Shown here: piece by piece, positions 52,555 to 63,961 of the stretch
Layout: the number at the start of each line of letters is the position of its first letter
Position numbering within the stretch: the first letter of the stretch is position 1
DNA from: Blakeslea trispora
Taxonomy: Eukaryota; Mucoromycota; Mucoromycetes; Mucorales; Choanephoraceae
Direction: 5' to 3'
DNA: 64,000 nt
Assembly (NCBI GenBank): GCA_025331445.1
Contig: JAIWNE010000078.1
Coordinates: 1-64,000 of the forward strand
The notes under the pieces: model-generated
The model's database searches: none
What the model saw: the letters and a program-made list of their open reading frames with translations, nothing else
Told to the model about the DNA's origin: nothing
Made by a program: the position numbers and the translations under genes

Positions 52555-52965
52555 GATAAATGTAAGAAAGTACTCTTTTTTTTTTTTCTAGTAGTACTTG
52601 ACTCTCTTAATTTTTTCGCCCCTTCATCTAAAAAAAAAAAAGAAATTGATGATGTCAGCGGAAGATGCGTACCAATTTATTGGTTAGAATTAAGCTCCAG
52701 AAGTACTTTTTTTTTTTCTTTGTCTTGATTCATTGTTATCGATAAGATTCAATGTCCTAAATAACACAATGTATGTTACTTTGAATAGTCTTTACTAAAC
52801 TGCGAACAAAAAGAGAAAAGAAAAAAGGCTTTTTGAAAGGATAGGATGAAGTTTTGCTTAGGAACACATTATACAGAGTCATTCTAGCAAATACAGCAAG
52901 TCGCTTGATTTAAGAATATAAGAGTAGCTATGTCTCAAGAATAGAAACACTTTTTGAATAGACTA

Positions 52966-53021
<56 letters not shown>

Positions 53022-53417
53022 GTACTTACAAAAACTCAATGAAATCCACAATGAAATCCAGTCTATTTATGATTTATATGCGCCTTCATTCAGTTGCATA
53101 GCCTACCTCTTCTTTTTCTGTTCCTTTTGAGATCTGTGTTGTTTGTATATATGCAATTAACATGAGCAATTACACACACCATATGTTTGTAATACAATAC
53201 ACAAACCCCCTCTTTTTTTCTTTCTATACACTCATTTCTTACTCCCTTCCTGATCTGCCTTGGAAATGTATTCAGGGAATGAGCCAATAGGATCATATGT
53301 AACCAGTCCATCAAAATCATATAAATATTGCTTTAGAAAGAAAAAAAAATATAGAGATAAAGCAAAACCCCTTCCTTTGTTATTACACCATCTCTGTCTT
53401 TTACCTAGTCACTTACT
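52555..53417. other. Intergenic, upstream of the methyltransferase
   Basis: Apart from the CT microsatellite at 52970-53018 nothing was identified. Confidence 0.45.
52970..53018 (+). repeat. TC dinucleotide repeat
   Basis: About 24 uninterrupted TC units, roughly 400 bp before the methyltransferase ATG. Confidence 0.9.
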
Positions 53418-54399
53418 ATGACCTACAGTACTGTCACTCACTCTGCCGAACGTATTGCTTTTGAATGGAAAGATGGTCGTTACCTAGTGAATGATCAAGA
53501 TGTTGCCTATATCCTTCCTAATGATCAGAAAGAGGTTGAAAGATTACATTTGAACCATATATTATTCAAGCATGTCCTTCATGGTTTGCATGTATCTCCC
53601 ATCCATGAACAACTCAAGAAGGGAATCCGAGTTCTTGATATTGGTTGTGGACCAGGCTTATGGACTTTAGTAAGCGATATTCTATTCTTATGTAGTTCAT
53701 AGGGACTAAACATTCATCTTCAGGACATGGCTCGTTTGTATCCCAACTCAGAATTTGTTGGCATCGATATGGCAGACATCTTCTTGCGAGACAACAAGCC
53801 TTCCAATGTGACATTTCAAGTACTGAATGCAGGTACTGGCTTGGACTATTTCGAGGATAATTCATTTGATTTGGTATTTCAACGTTTTCTTGTGATGGGA
53901 TTCCCTACGGATCAATACATTCAATCGATTCAACAGATGAAGCGCATTTTGAAGCCAGATGGATATATTGAAATTCTAGAACTCATCAACGACTATCAAC
54001 ATGCTGGTCCTGCTGTAAAGGAGATTGGTGGTTGGAGTAAGTACTAAGAGAGAAAAAGTCGAATCGATCTAACGTTGCATTTGTTTAGTCGATCAAGCAC
54101 TTGTGGCAAGAAATATGGATTCGTTTATTGCCGAGAAAATCCCAGGTTTTCTTGTGGATGCTGGTTTTCGAGGTATTGAAACTGTCAATTATGATGTGCC
54201 CATCGGTATGTGGGGAGGTGAACTTGGAAAGATGTTCTTGGATATTCAGAAGCTTGCCCTTCCTGCCGTTAAAGTGATGGTGAATGCACTTACGCCTGTT
54301 ACAAGCGAACAATATGAAGCTAATCTAGAGAAAGCTTGGCATGAATTTGACACTCTAAAGATCTCCACTCGATTCAAATCCATTTACGCCCATAAATAG
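53418..54399 (+). CDS. SAM-dependent methyltransferase, class I
   Basis: Exons 53418-53669, 53724-54036 and 54089-54399 give 291 residues. Motif I is RVLDIGCGPGLWTL; the following acidic residue is in EFVGIDMADIF. Motif IV region is DNSFDLVFQRFLVMGFP, and motif V region is MKRILKPDGYIEILEL. This is the general small-molecule methyltransferase pattern (methyltransferase 25/11 type) common in fungal genomes. The N-terminal part (RIAFEWKDGRYLVNDQD) resembles fungal TAM-like enzymes. The substrate is unknown. No signal or membrane segment is seen. Confidence 0.88.
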
Positions 54400-54582
54400 A
54401 AAATCATTGTTCCTTATAAGAATAAACTGTTTGCATTTTGTTTGATCTCTCATTTCAAGGCCGCCCGGACAATATTGAATTTTTTGCCGAACAGAAAAAA
54501 AGAGAGAGAGAGAGAGGGAGAGAGTAAAAAAAAAAAAAAGAAAAATAAGATGTGTAGAGAAAAATACACAATAAAAAAAAAA

Positions 54583-54595
54583 GGGGGGGGGGGGG
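54583..54595 (+). repeat. G13 homopolymer with further G-runs (possible G-quadruplex)
   Basis: Ten A are followed by thirteen G (54583-54595), then GGGGG, GGG further right. It lies about 90 bp before the eL39 ATG, in the probable promoter or leader. Confidence 0.8.
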
Positions 54596-54683
54596 ATCAA
54601 GTGGGGGTGGGAGACTATATGGAGTTATGAAAAGGTGGTCGCCATTGATACCCTTCCTACTCTCGCATACATAGCTTGTCGAA

Positions 54684-55058
54684 ATGGTAAAGATACAAAC
54701 ATCTATTAATACATAGAAAGATGGATGATTGGTTGGCATGGATGGATCAATTCTAGACATATATGATGAGATCGAGACATACAAAAAAGAGAGAGAGAGA
54801 GAGAAAGAGAAAGAACACATTGAAAGACACATCTAACATGCGACATCACCCTTTAGCCTTCTCAAAAGTCTTTCATCACAAAGGTCAAGCTTGGCAAGGC
54901 CAAGAAGCAAAATCGTCCCTTGCCTCATTGGTTCCGTCTTAAGACTGACACCAAGATCCGGTAAGTGAGATGAAGTTGTCCGTAACTACTGCTAACTTTT
55001 TCTCTTTAGTTGGAACGCCAAGAGACGTAACTGGCGTCACACCAAGTTGAACATCTAA
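54684..55058 (+). CDS. RPL39: 60S ribosomal protein eL39
   Basis: Exons 54684-54686 (just ATG), 54857-54960 and 55010-55058 give exactly 51 residues, the universal eL39 length: [19 protein letters not shown], then [31 protein letters not shown]. The first intron (54687-54856) starts GTAAAG directly after ATG and ends TTTAG. The second starts GTAAGT and ends TTTAG. eL39 lines the wall of the ribosomal exit tunnel. The gene is too fragmented for simple ORF scanning. The leader region is rich in GA, A and G runs. Confidence 0.96.
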
Positions 55059-55850
55059 GTTTCAACTATTTACAATCTTTGCCAGTTCTTTGTTTTGTTC
55101 CCCTCGAATAGACTTTCTTAGCCCACAGTTCCATAGAAATTTAACAATAAATTGGCCTCGAACAAATCTTTCGTCAAGCTAAAGCAACATTGTTATTTTT
55201 TTTTTATCTGAAAACGATTCGTATCCAGTCATATACAACAACCCCGTTCTCCTGCAATTACTTTCTTCTATATACCCACTCAAAGAAAAAAAAAAGAGGA
55301 TACTTTGCTGAATTAGATGGGGAGAGTGTTTTCTTGAGGGGGAGGCTATTGTTTGGGATCAAGATGTTGGCTGTTTTCAAGGCCATCTTTCGAATTCAAA
55401 CAATGTATTGTTGTTGCTTGAGTTTCTTATAAGAGGTTACCTAAAGAACTTGAAGCTGTCTGGGACTTTGTTTCAAGCATTGTTCATTTAGCAAAAAAAA
55501 ACAACCTAAATGATACATTTTACAGAGTTTATAGATTTAGATATTCCCAAATTCAATAGGTCTGACTGTATTACAACAAATCTCCACTATGAATTAGAAG
55601 CGTGGCTCAGAGGAGTTAGTATCACATCTGAGGCAACAAAGGTTGGATTAGGAACGACATCCAACTAAAATTTGAGGAAAATGCATCAAATCATTAGATC
55701 GTCAGATATCTAACCATTTAATAAATCATCACTCGCAGTATGAAAAATGTCCACTCAATCTAACACTAATGCTAAGCGATCTGGCAAGACGTATATAAGA
55801 GCGAAAGAATGATTAGTTCCTGATAGCATTTTGAACACACCGTAACTTTA
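55059..55850. other. Intergenic, no gene seen
   Basis: A short frame at about 55746-55820 starts MSTQSNTNAKRSGKTY but ends at once. A tRNA-like string GTGGCTCAGAGGAGTTAGTA near 55602 could be a degraded tRNA-derived piece, but no cloverleaf follows. Confidence 0.4.
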
Positions 55851-56297
55851 CCAGTGAGCAGAGTGATCAGAGTCGACCTTGAATATGTCTTTGATTGCAG
55901 CATGAACAAAGGAGGTAGACACATGCATTTCTGACTTTGGTCTGTTCAAAGAATTCAATTCCATGGCACTACATCTAGATGTGAGTATCAAAGCTAACAA
56001 ACGTATCTTTTGATAAATACATACACATCGACAATGGATTTTAAAACCTGAAGCACTTCTGGCTTATCTTCTTTGGCCAAATTGGAGACCTTTTGCATAA
56101 GGGCCCAGATCTTGAAGGCTTCATCACTATCTTCTTAAAATTCCTTGACAGCCTTTCTGACATCCAGCTTGATGTTGTCAGGGAACTTGGTAATATCATA
56201 CTTTGATAAAACTCTTGCTTTAAGAGCTTTGGCTTGATTCATGCTGAGAGCAGAGCCAGAGTTGTTCTTCAATAAGCATGATAGTGGAAAGTGGCCT
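55851..56297 (-). pseudogene. Degenerate multi-copy-type gene, unknown
   Basis: On the minus strand, an open stretch from about 56297 reads SGSALSMNQAKALKARVLSK ... DVRKAVKEF, hits an in-frame TAA near 56135, and continues EDSDEAFKIWALMQKV. A GT-AG intron (about 56028-55970) joins it to AMELNSLNRPKSEMHVSTSF ... FKVDSDHSAHW, where a possible donor (TG|GTAAAG) or a stop follows at 55851. The helical Lys/Glu-rich character and the exon style resemble the palindrome gene, but I see no direct homology. The internal stop suggests decay, unless the stop is spliced out. Confidence 0.5.
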
Positions 56298-56352
56298 TCA
56301 TTTTAACACAAAATTAAGTTAGCATGCATACAAAGTCCCAAAAAAGTGATTT

Positions 56353-56550
56353 ATTCAAAAAGTTTCACCCTGAAATTTATCTGTAATTGACAACCATTCT
56401 GCAAGAAATAGGCTTGAATGAACCAGGATGTCATAGTATGCTTGAGAAGAAAAAAGAGCTTTCTAACAATGAGATCCTGGTTCATTCAAGTCTATTTCTT
56501 GCAGAATGGTTGTCAATCACAGATAAATTTCAGGGTGATACTTTTTGAAT
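56353..56550. repeat. Hairpin element with 82-bp inverted arms (MITE-like)
   Basis: Arms 56353-56434 and 56469-56550 are inverted copies, 78 of 82 positions matching by eye, around a 34-bp loop. The ends read ATTCAAAAAG...CTTTTTGAAT. Total length is 198 bp. No clear target-site duplication was found. It lies about 55 bp upstream of the pseudogene at 55851-56297. Confidence 0.9.
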
Positions 56551-57035
56551 TTATTTCTATATTTTGAAGAAAACCTCACACTTTTTTTTTTAGAACATGA
56601 AGAAGTTTTAAGAAAACCTCATCCTTTTTTTTTTAAGAAAATCTAAGAAATCCGAGAAAAAGGTCACTATCTCGGACTGTGTCAATTGGATCACTCTACC
56701 TCCTTTTTTGATGACTGTATCGCTTGTAAGCCTATGATGTAAACAACCCTCTCTTTTCTCTGTGTGCAAACTATTTCTTTTTTATCATACACAAAATAAA
56801 AACTCTGATACGCGAAATTCAAAACGCAGAAAGCCCAAATTCAGTTCGAAAACCCCAATATTCTTCAATAGATGCTATTTTGATCGATACGTCAAATTTC
56901 CTTTTTTTAATATGTTGAACTTTTTAAAAGTACGCTATCTTTTTTTTTTAATATTTTCATCTGGTGTGGTACCTATTCCTTACTGTTCTCCCTCTCTCTC
57001 TTTCTTTTCTTTTTTTTTTAACATTTTTCAATAAG

Positions 57036-57791
57036 ATGACATTTTCTCGGATTTTAGAAGGCACAGCAAGCTTGTTTATATTTGCTGCTATTGTTCTCGA
57101 ATTATTCACATTACTAGGCAACACATACAATAAACCGTTCCTAAACGACCTTTATGTCATTCGTCTTACACAAAATAGTACAACAGACTTTATTGACTTG
57201 GGTTTATGGTAACATCCGCTTTCTCTCTCTTTAGCCAATACATATTAAAATAACAGTTATAAAGGAACTCTTGTAATGGTACAGATGGTCAAGTACTTTC
57301 TTGTGATATGCCTAAAGGCGCTTTTATTTGGAGTAAGTGAATAAAAAAAAAGAGAGAAGCAGCATGACTGACATTCAACTACAGCCAATGCCACTGGTCT
57401 TGATCGGTTTACATCGGATGCCTTTGAGAGTTACCCACCTGTGTTTATAGCTAACTTTGTTATTTATTGGATTGGACTTGGTCTTACACTACTCGCCTTT
57501 GTCTTTTCTATCATGACATTAGGCAGCAACAGACGATTCAATTACACAAACACTGCCATCATTACTTTCTTTGGCTTCTTGATGATGCTCGTTGTCTTTT
57601 GTATCATGATTGTGATGGGTGCACGTATTGCCAATACAGCATTCAGTTACAACACTGCAAATACCAGTCATATTGGGCCAGCTACATGGACAACCTTAGG
57701 TGCTATGGCTGGTTTGTTGTATGCGACCGTCTTTTATTGTATTAGCTGTAGTTTTAGACACAAAGATTCGCGTAGATATGATAACATTTAG
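57036..57791 (+). CDS. SUR7/PalI-like four-transmembrane protein
   Basis: Exons 57036-57208, 57265-57332 and 57385-57791 give 215 residues. Four membrane segments: ILEGTASLFIFAAIVLELFT near the N-terminus, then an extracellular loop with Asn-glycosylation sites and a Cys pair (NSCNGTDGQVLSCDMP), then YWIGLGLTLLAFVFSI, ITFFGFLMMLVVFCIMIV and AMAGLLYATVFYCIS. The layout (one TM, Cys loop, three TM, short basic tail) fits the SUR7/PalI/claudin-like superfamily of eisosome or cell-cortex proteins. The exon 2 acceptor was chosen at 57263-57264 because it avoids an in-frame stop. Confidence 0.8.
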
Positions 57792-58608
57792 AAATCATTC
57801 ACTCTGTATATATATATATATCTCTTTATTGCAGTGTTATTTTTTTTTGCAACCTAACTGAACAAGGACTTTCTCTTTCTGCCACTCTTTTCGATAGCCA
57901 ATAGCAGTTTCTTGTCAATCGATTTTTCTTTTACTCCTTGGTATGGATGAGTTAATCAAGTTCTATGAAATAACAGCATCCAAGGCAATAGGCCAACTAG
58001 CAGAGCAAAACAGCTAAATATACCATGTGCATTTTTTTTTTCAAAGCGCACAAAAGTGTTGACATAAAAATTGAGTAATACAGCAAGCCGCTCGATTCAA
58101 GAGTTTGTTTGATATAAGAGTATATAATATGAGAATAGCTATTCCTTTGAACTTATGATCGCTTCAAGCGCTGAAATACCATTCAATTTGAGGATATGCT
58201 TAACACTTTTTAAATCAAGCCGACTATTGTACCAGTTCTAAGGAATGACCAAGATTTGCTTGACCAAAAGAGAAAAGAGGGGATGACATGATGATCTATC
58301 CCATGTCATATTCTTGTCCTTGCCCTTTTTTTTTTCTTTTCGTATATACTACTCTCTGTTTTAGACACAATAACTAGATAACATCAATCTCCCAAGTTAC
58401 TTTGTACAAAAAAAAGCCTCATATAGGGAGACGCACCAGTGACATAGATACACGATTTCCTTATACAGACTGTACTATGCGCAGATTAGAAAACAACACT
58501 TTAGCTTAAAAAAAAACTTGTCTCATTCACCTGTTATTTAAAGAAAAAAAGAAAGAGTTCTACCTCTATTTCCCTTCCATTGTACTGATTGGTTGTAACC
58601 AACAAGCA
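57792..58608. other. Intergenic, no gene seen
   Basis: AT-rich, with a TA run near 57808-57820. Confidence 0.5.
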
Positions 58609-59801
58609 ATGTATAGTGACGCTGCCAATCCTTCACCAGAGCTACCCTATCCTATAGGCGAAAAATGTGCCTTTACTTTTCCTATCGATGATGCAGCTAT
58701 TCTATTGCCTGCTATCGTCACAGACTATCATGAAGACAACACGATCATACGAGTCATGGTCTTGACACCTTTGACGCTTGACACAGTACCCTGCAGTGAT
58801 TATTTTGGTCAGCAAAAGAGATGCAAAGACCCAGTCAAGGCATGTCCTCACCATCATTCTCATGGATACACTACACCTGTTGAATTTGTTGCACCCTTTG
58901 AAGCACTTGAGATGGATGACCCAGGTAGGCTGGCAGAGCAACTACAGTATGGAAAGCCTGTCTTGTGTAAGCAGAAGGATCAAGTTGTATGGAAGCGGGG
59001 ACGTATTATTGATCAACTGCATGGGGCTCATTGGCGAGTCAGGCTCAATGATACCAAACAATGTATTCAAGTAGATATGGAGCAGATCATGCCATTGAAA
59101 GATCTCTTACACGAAGATACAGCGGATCAGATAGAGGAATGGAGTGAATCGGAAAGAGAAGAGGAAGTGGTTGAGAAAGCAAGTGATGAATTTGGTGGTT
59201 GGCAGGTCCATACGACTGGATTTGCAGCTCGTATGATGGCCAAAATGGGATATGTAGAGGTAAATGAAAAGGAATAGCATGCTATTTCAAGGAGATTGAA
59301 AGGACATAAAAGGGAAGTGGATTAGGTGTTCGTGGACATGGACGTATCAATCCAATTGAAGCAAAACCATATCTTTTGAGAAAGCATAAGGGTGATGATA
59401 AAAGTCGCCCTGGTCTCGGTATGCAACATAAACCAAAGCATCCACCACAGAAACCGAAAAAGCCGGAACAAGAGCTAGACATGTTTGGTTGGATGGACAA
59501 TCTACTCAGTCAGCCACAAGAAAAAGAGATCACCACGTCTGTGAAATCATTTGCCTCGTCGGATACTCGACAAACCAATCAAAACATCTCTAAGCTACGG
59601 TCGAGTGTGGACAAGGCAAAGGCAGAGTATGTTCATGCCAGTGAGGCTTATCGAAGGAACAAAGGTTCATCTGTAGACAATCATTTCAACAAAAAGTTAA
59701 AGAATGCAGCTCATCAATATGAGAGTTTAAAGAAGCAGTTGAATGAGCTAGAAACACATGTAAAGCGAGCTAAAGAAAAGAAAGACATGTATACTTTTTA
59801 A
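58609..59801 (+). CDS. CCCH zinc finger and G-patch protein (ZGPAT-like)
   Basis: Exons 58609-59259 and 59313-59801 give 379 residues. A Cys/His cluster (CSDYFGQQKRCKDPVKACPHHHSH, about residues 61-85) is a possible CCCH-type finger. A region with Tudor-like alternation follows (VVWKRGRIIDQLHGAHWRVR). The G-patch is GFAARMMAKMGYVEG joined across the intron to SGLGVRGHGRI. The C-terminal quarter is Lys/Gln-rich and helical, probably a coiled coil. G-patch proteins activate DEAH helicases or bind RNA. The order zinc finger-Tudor-G-patch-coiled coil matches ZGPAT/ZIP. Confidence 0.85.
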
Positions 59802-60224
59802 AGAAAAAGTTACGTGTCATTAAGAGAAAGAGAGAAAAACATAGTGTCTCATTTTAGGATTTTATTTGGGTATGATTCATTTCTTTTTTAAATGAAAAAA
59901 TGATGTATCTTTGTTGAATGCAAAGAAAATCAATTCAGAACCTATTTTTGTTATTCATCGCTACAAATAAAAAAAAAGTGGTAGAATTAAGGAGAAAGAT
60001 TCTGTTGGTTGGTTCATCTCTAGTAAGCCATGTTTCAAATCCAATTTTCAGGCAATGCATGTCCTGAACCTATTTTCTTTTTTTTTTTCTAATTGGTTCA
60101 GCAACCTGACATTTGAGACCTCTCGGATATCCTTAGTCGAAACAAACAGTCACAGCTGTCTAATCAGGAAACCAAAAAAAAAAAAGATGGATGATTTTCT
60201 TTACTCGTTACATTATTTAAAAAA

Positions 60225-61641
60225 ATGGTCAAGCTCTGTGTACTTTGTTCAAAGAGAAGAGCTGTCTTAAAGAGACCAAAGACCGGTCAACAAATCTGTC
60301 AAGAATGCTTTTATTATGTTTTCGAGACCGAGATCCACCACACTATTAAAGACAGCAACCTCTTTCAAAGGGGTGAACGAGTAGCTATTGGTGCTAGTGG
60401 AGGCAAAGGTAAAGAAAAAAAAAAGGATGATTTTCCATGCAACAACTCACTCTTTCTTGACATCAGATTCTACTGTACTTGCTCACATCATGAAGACATT
60501 AAATGATCGATATGACTACGGTTTGGATTTGTACTTGCTGTCTGTTGACGAAGGTATCACCGGCTATAGAGATGATTCTTTGGAAACAGTAAAGCGAAAC
60601 CAGCAGCAATATGAATTACCATTGAAGATTGTTTCTTACCATGAGCTTTATGGCTGGAGTATGGATGAAATTGTCAGTGAAGTGGGCCGAAAGAATAACT
60701 GTACCTATTGTGGTGTCTTTAGACGTCAGGCTCTAGATAGAGGTGCTGTGATGTTGGGTGTCAACCATATTGTCACTGGTCATAATGCGGATGATATTGC
60801 AGAGACCATTTTGATGAACAGTAAGTTTCTTTTCGAGAAAAAAGAGAGAGAAGGGTGATTATCCGATTCAATCTAACGATTCTCCAGTTTTCCGTGGTGA
60901 TATTGCTCGTTTAGGTCGATGTACTGAGATTGTGACTCAAGGTGAAAGTAACATTCGTAGATCAAAACCTTTCAAATATACCTATGAAAAAGAAATTGTT
61001 ATGTATGCCTATTTCAAAAAGCTGGATTATTTCTCAACCGAATGTATCTATTCACCCAATGCTTATCGTGGACATGCTCGTATTTTCTTGAAAGACTTGG
61101 AAGCAATTCGACCTAGTGCTATTATTGGTAAAGTTTCTATTTTTTGGGGAGAACGTTGCTACGCAAGAAAAAAAAAAATGAGATAGAGAAACCTAATTTT
61201 TTTTTAATAGACATTATTAAATCAGGAGAAGCTTTTGAAATCAAGACAGGTACCAAGATGCCTACTCAGACAGTATGTGATCGTTGTGGTTACATGTCCT
61301 CCAATAAATTATGTAAGGCATGTATGTTGTTGGAAGGACTTAATCGTGGTTTGCCTAGATTGGGTGTTGGCAAAACATCCAAAGCTGTAAGTTGGATTTA
61401 TTGTTTGTTAGTATGGAAGCTAATTTGAAATGTTCAATAGCGCTTGGATGAACTTGAAAATGCACCACCACTGGATGCTTCCGTCATGAAGGTACAACAC
61501 TTTTCTGAAATCAAGCGTGATGAAGAACAGCCTAAACATGTTCAGCCTCGTGACCCTAAGGAAGTATATACTCCACCTCCTCGTGTTCCTGGTGGTATCT
61601 TACATGATGCTCGATTAGAGAAGAAAGATGTTTCTTGGTAG
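60225..61641 (+). CDS. NCS6: Cytoplasmic tRNA 2-thiolation protein 1 (Ctu1/Ncs6)
   Basis: Exons 60225-60408, 60467-60820, 60888-61127, 61211-61386 and 61441-61641 give 384 residues. The N-terminal zinc site has Cys5, Cys8, Cys25 and Cys28. The ATP-binding PP-loop is GASGGKDSTVLA, split by the first intron. [14 protein letters not shown] carries a CxxC of the active site, followed by [15 protein letters not shown] second zinc module is [16 protein letters not shown]. With Ctu2/Ncs2 it adds sulphur to U34 of tRNA Lys, Glu and Gln, with sulphur supplied by Urm1. The C-terminal extension is Pro-rich. Confidence 0.96.
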
Positions 61642-62156
61642 TTTAGTTCAATAAAAAAAAAATAAAAAAAATGGAGTTTTTTCTTCTGAATGAATCATTG
61701 TCTCATCGCTTTAATGGTCCATTGAATTGAGATGAGTGCCACTGGAGAAAATAGTGCAATTCACTTGTAGATTTTCTTTGTACAATATCATTTCAAAAGA
61801 ATGGTTACTTTCAATTGAGTACATTGAATCAAAACAATGCGTGTTGTACTGGATCAGAAATTGATCTCAGCTACTTTTTTTTTTTTAAATTTCCATGTCA
61901 AATAGAAAATAACCTCTTTTTGCTTTCTGGCCTTTTCTTTTCATACTGCATGTAAAAAGTCGGTTTCGAATGGGTCATTAAAAAAAAGGAGGGGAGAGGG
62001 AGCGAAATACAAAAGACTCAGACTAGTACCACAAGAGAAAACAGCCAAGACTCGACTTTTTCTTTTTCTTTTTTTTTATTCCTTTTGAGTGTTCAAAAAA
62101 AAAAAAGTGGCTTGATGTTTGGACTAGGCACTACAGATGAGAGTTAATAAATAAAA
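61642..62156. other. Convergent intergenic region
   Basis: No gene seen between the stops of Ctu1 and the LAMMER kinase; poly-A/poly-T runs only. Confidence 0.6.
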
Positions 62157-63961
62157 CTAGATTTGAAAGAAAGGATGACGAAGTGCTTCTCGAGCAGAAA
62201 TTCGATCATTGGGATAATAGACAAGTAGTTTCCTTAGTAAATCGAGTAGGTATGTATTATGTAGATTAGTAGAAGGGATAATCTCCTAATTTTTTTGAGG
62301 GGGGCTCAAGTTAGCAAAAAAAAAAAAAAAGAAAACGAAATCTAACTAAAGAAGAACTTACATTCAATGGCCTCAGTCCATTTAAATGCCGTTTCCCTTG
62401 ACGTGTGCTCTTGTTGATTGAATACCGCAGTTTCCTTGTCGTCTTGTCAAAAAACTTTTGTGTTTCCTTATTTGCAGACAAAACCATGCGCTCTGGTAAC
62501 TGACCAAGAACACAGGACATCATGGCTAGATGCTCAAGGTTATCGTGTGTCTGAAAGAGTGCGTCACCCGTAAAAAACTCAACTAGAATACACCCAATAG
62601 ACCATAGATCGCATGGATAGGACCAGCCTATGCCCAATATGATTTCGGGTGCACGATAATGACGTGTTGAAACGACTGCCGAATGATAATCCTTTTCAAA
62701 TGTAGCAGAACCAAAGTCAATCAAACGGATATCGGTATTATCAAGTTGAGGATTGACAAGCAAAATGTTTTCGGGCTTAAGATCTGTATGGATCAACTTG
62801 AGCTCGTGTAGGAAGGCTACACTTGTCAAAAGCTGTTTTGCCAATTGCTGAATCTGGCTTTGAGGAAATGGTTTGAATTGGTTGGACTTGAGATAATCAA
62901 ATACAGACTGGCCGAGTAGCTCAAATACCATGCAAATATGGTTACAATGATCAAACCATTCTATCAAATGAATGCATTTACTATAGAGAGAATGTGTCAG
63001 TGTATTATGTGTTTCCATAACCCTTTCTTTCTTACTTGAGATTGAATGGATCATGCTTCTTTAGGGTATTTAGTACTCGTATTTCTATTTTACTGGCATC
63101 TCTATATTTGGGAATAGCACGAATAATCTTGATGGCACAAAATGTTCTACGCACTCGATCAAAGCATTCAACAACCTTGCCAAAAGTGCCTTGACCCAAA
63201 AGCCTCATGATTTTATCTATATTTGGGGGAAGTCAGTATGTTATATATAGAGTGTGTGCACATGCGCCCTAAATGACTTGCATTGTTTGGTTAGAGATTC
63301 ATTAGGTCTCACAATATAATGGCCATCCTGATCGTCACAAGGAAGCTAATGGGTTTATAAGTATAACAACACATACACACACACACTTATCGCTTTGTCT
63401 ATTTACCTCTACAATAGGCGGCGGTACTGGTAAAATGGTGGTCTGGCTTTGATGATTAAAATGATGATAATTTGAAAGTAATTTTGATGTAGTATGCTGA
63501 GAGTATGAATTAGTTTGGTCATGACTGTGTTGTGACAAGGATAATGGTGGTGGTAAATACACTTGATTTGGGAATAGATGCAATGAGACAATGTCTGCTA
63601 ATTATCGAATAAGGAAATCAGTGCATTCTTTTTTTTTTGTATGCTTCTACTTGCTCTGGTTTAAGATAGCATTGCCTTGATAACATTTTTGCTTTTTTAA
63701 GCTAGGCTCTGGAAAATTCAATTCAGACGGTCGTTTGTTCTTGGTTGAATAATTGTCAAGACTTTTAGAAAAAGTAGCTGCCTTGGGTAAAGAAGAAAGG
63801 GATGAAGATGACGATGAAGACGAAGAAGGTAATGGTGGTAGCTGGAGTGGGATATAAGGCGGTGGTGTAGGTGAGTCCGATATGACGATAGTCTCTGTTG
63901 GGTAACCGTTTTTGTAAAACTCTTTTTCCCAACTTTTATTTCTTTTTCTGTTTCTTTCCAT
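62157..63961 (-). CDS. LAMMER (CLK-type) dual-specificity kinase
   Basis: Six exons (63961-63655, 63597-63407, 63345-63282, 63216-63036, 62980-62362, 62285-62157) give 496 residues. Introns 1 and 3 both use a GCAAGT donor (positions 63654-63649 and 63281-63276), the only choice that keeps frame. The N-terminal third is disordered, Ser/Pro/His-rich. Kinase motifs: [13 protein letters not shown] (Gly loop), FCAIKIIRA (Lys), [34 protein letters not shown] and [13 protein letters not shown]. The LAMMER signature is [17 protein letters not shown], with Ser-Cys in place of the usual Glu-Arg. The C-lobe ends [16 protein letters not shown]/Kns1/Lkh1 kinases phosphorylate splicing factors and act in nutrient and morphogenesis pathways. 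Confidence 0.95.

Noticed and set aside
54455..54832. ORFs in both strands between the methyltransferase and eL39
   Set aside because: They arise from GA, A and G simple repeats and overlap the eL39 first intron.
55600..55680. tRNA gene suggested by GTGGCTCAGAGG
   Set aside because: Only an A-box-like string; no T-loop or acceptor stem at the right distance.
56964..57212. Longer N-terminus for the SUR7-like protein
   Set aside because: The upstream extension is translated from a CT/T-rich leader; the ATG at 57036 begins the conserved part.
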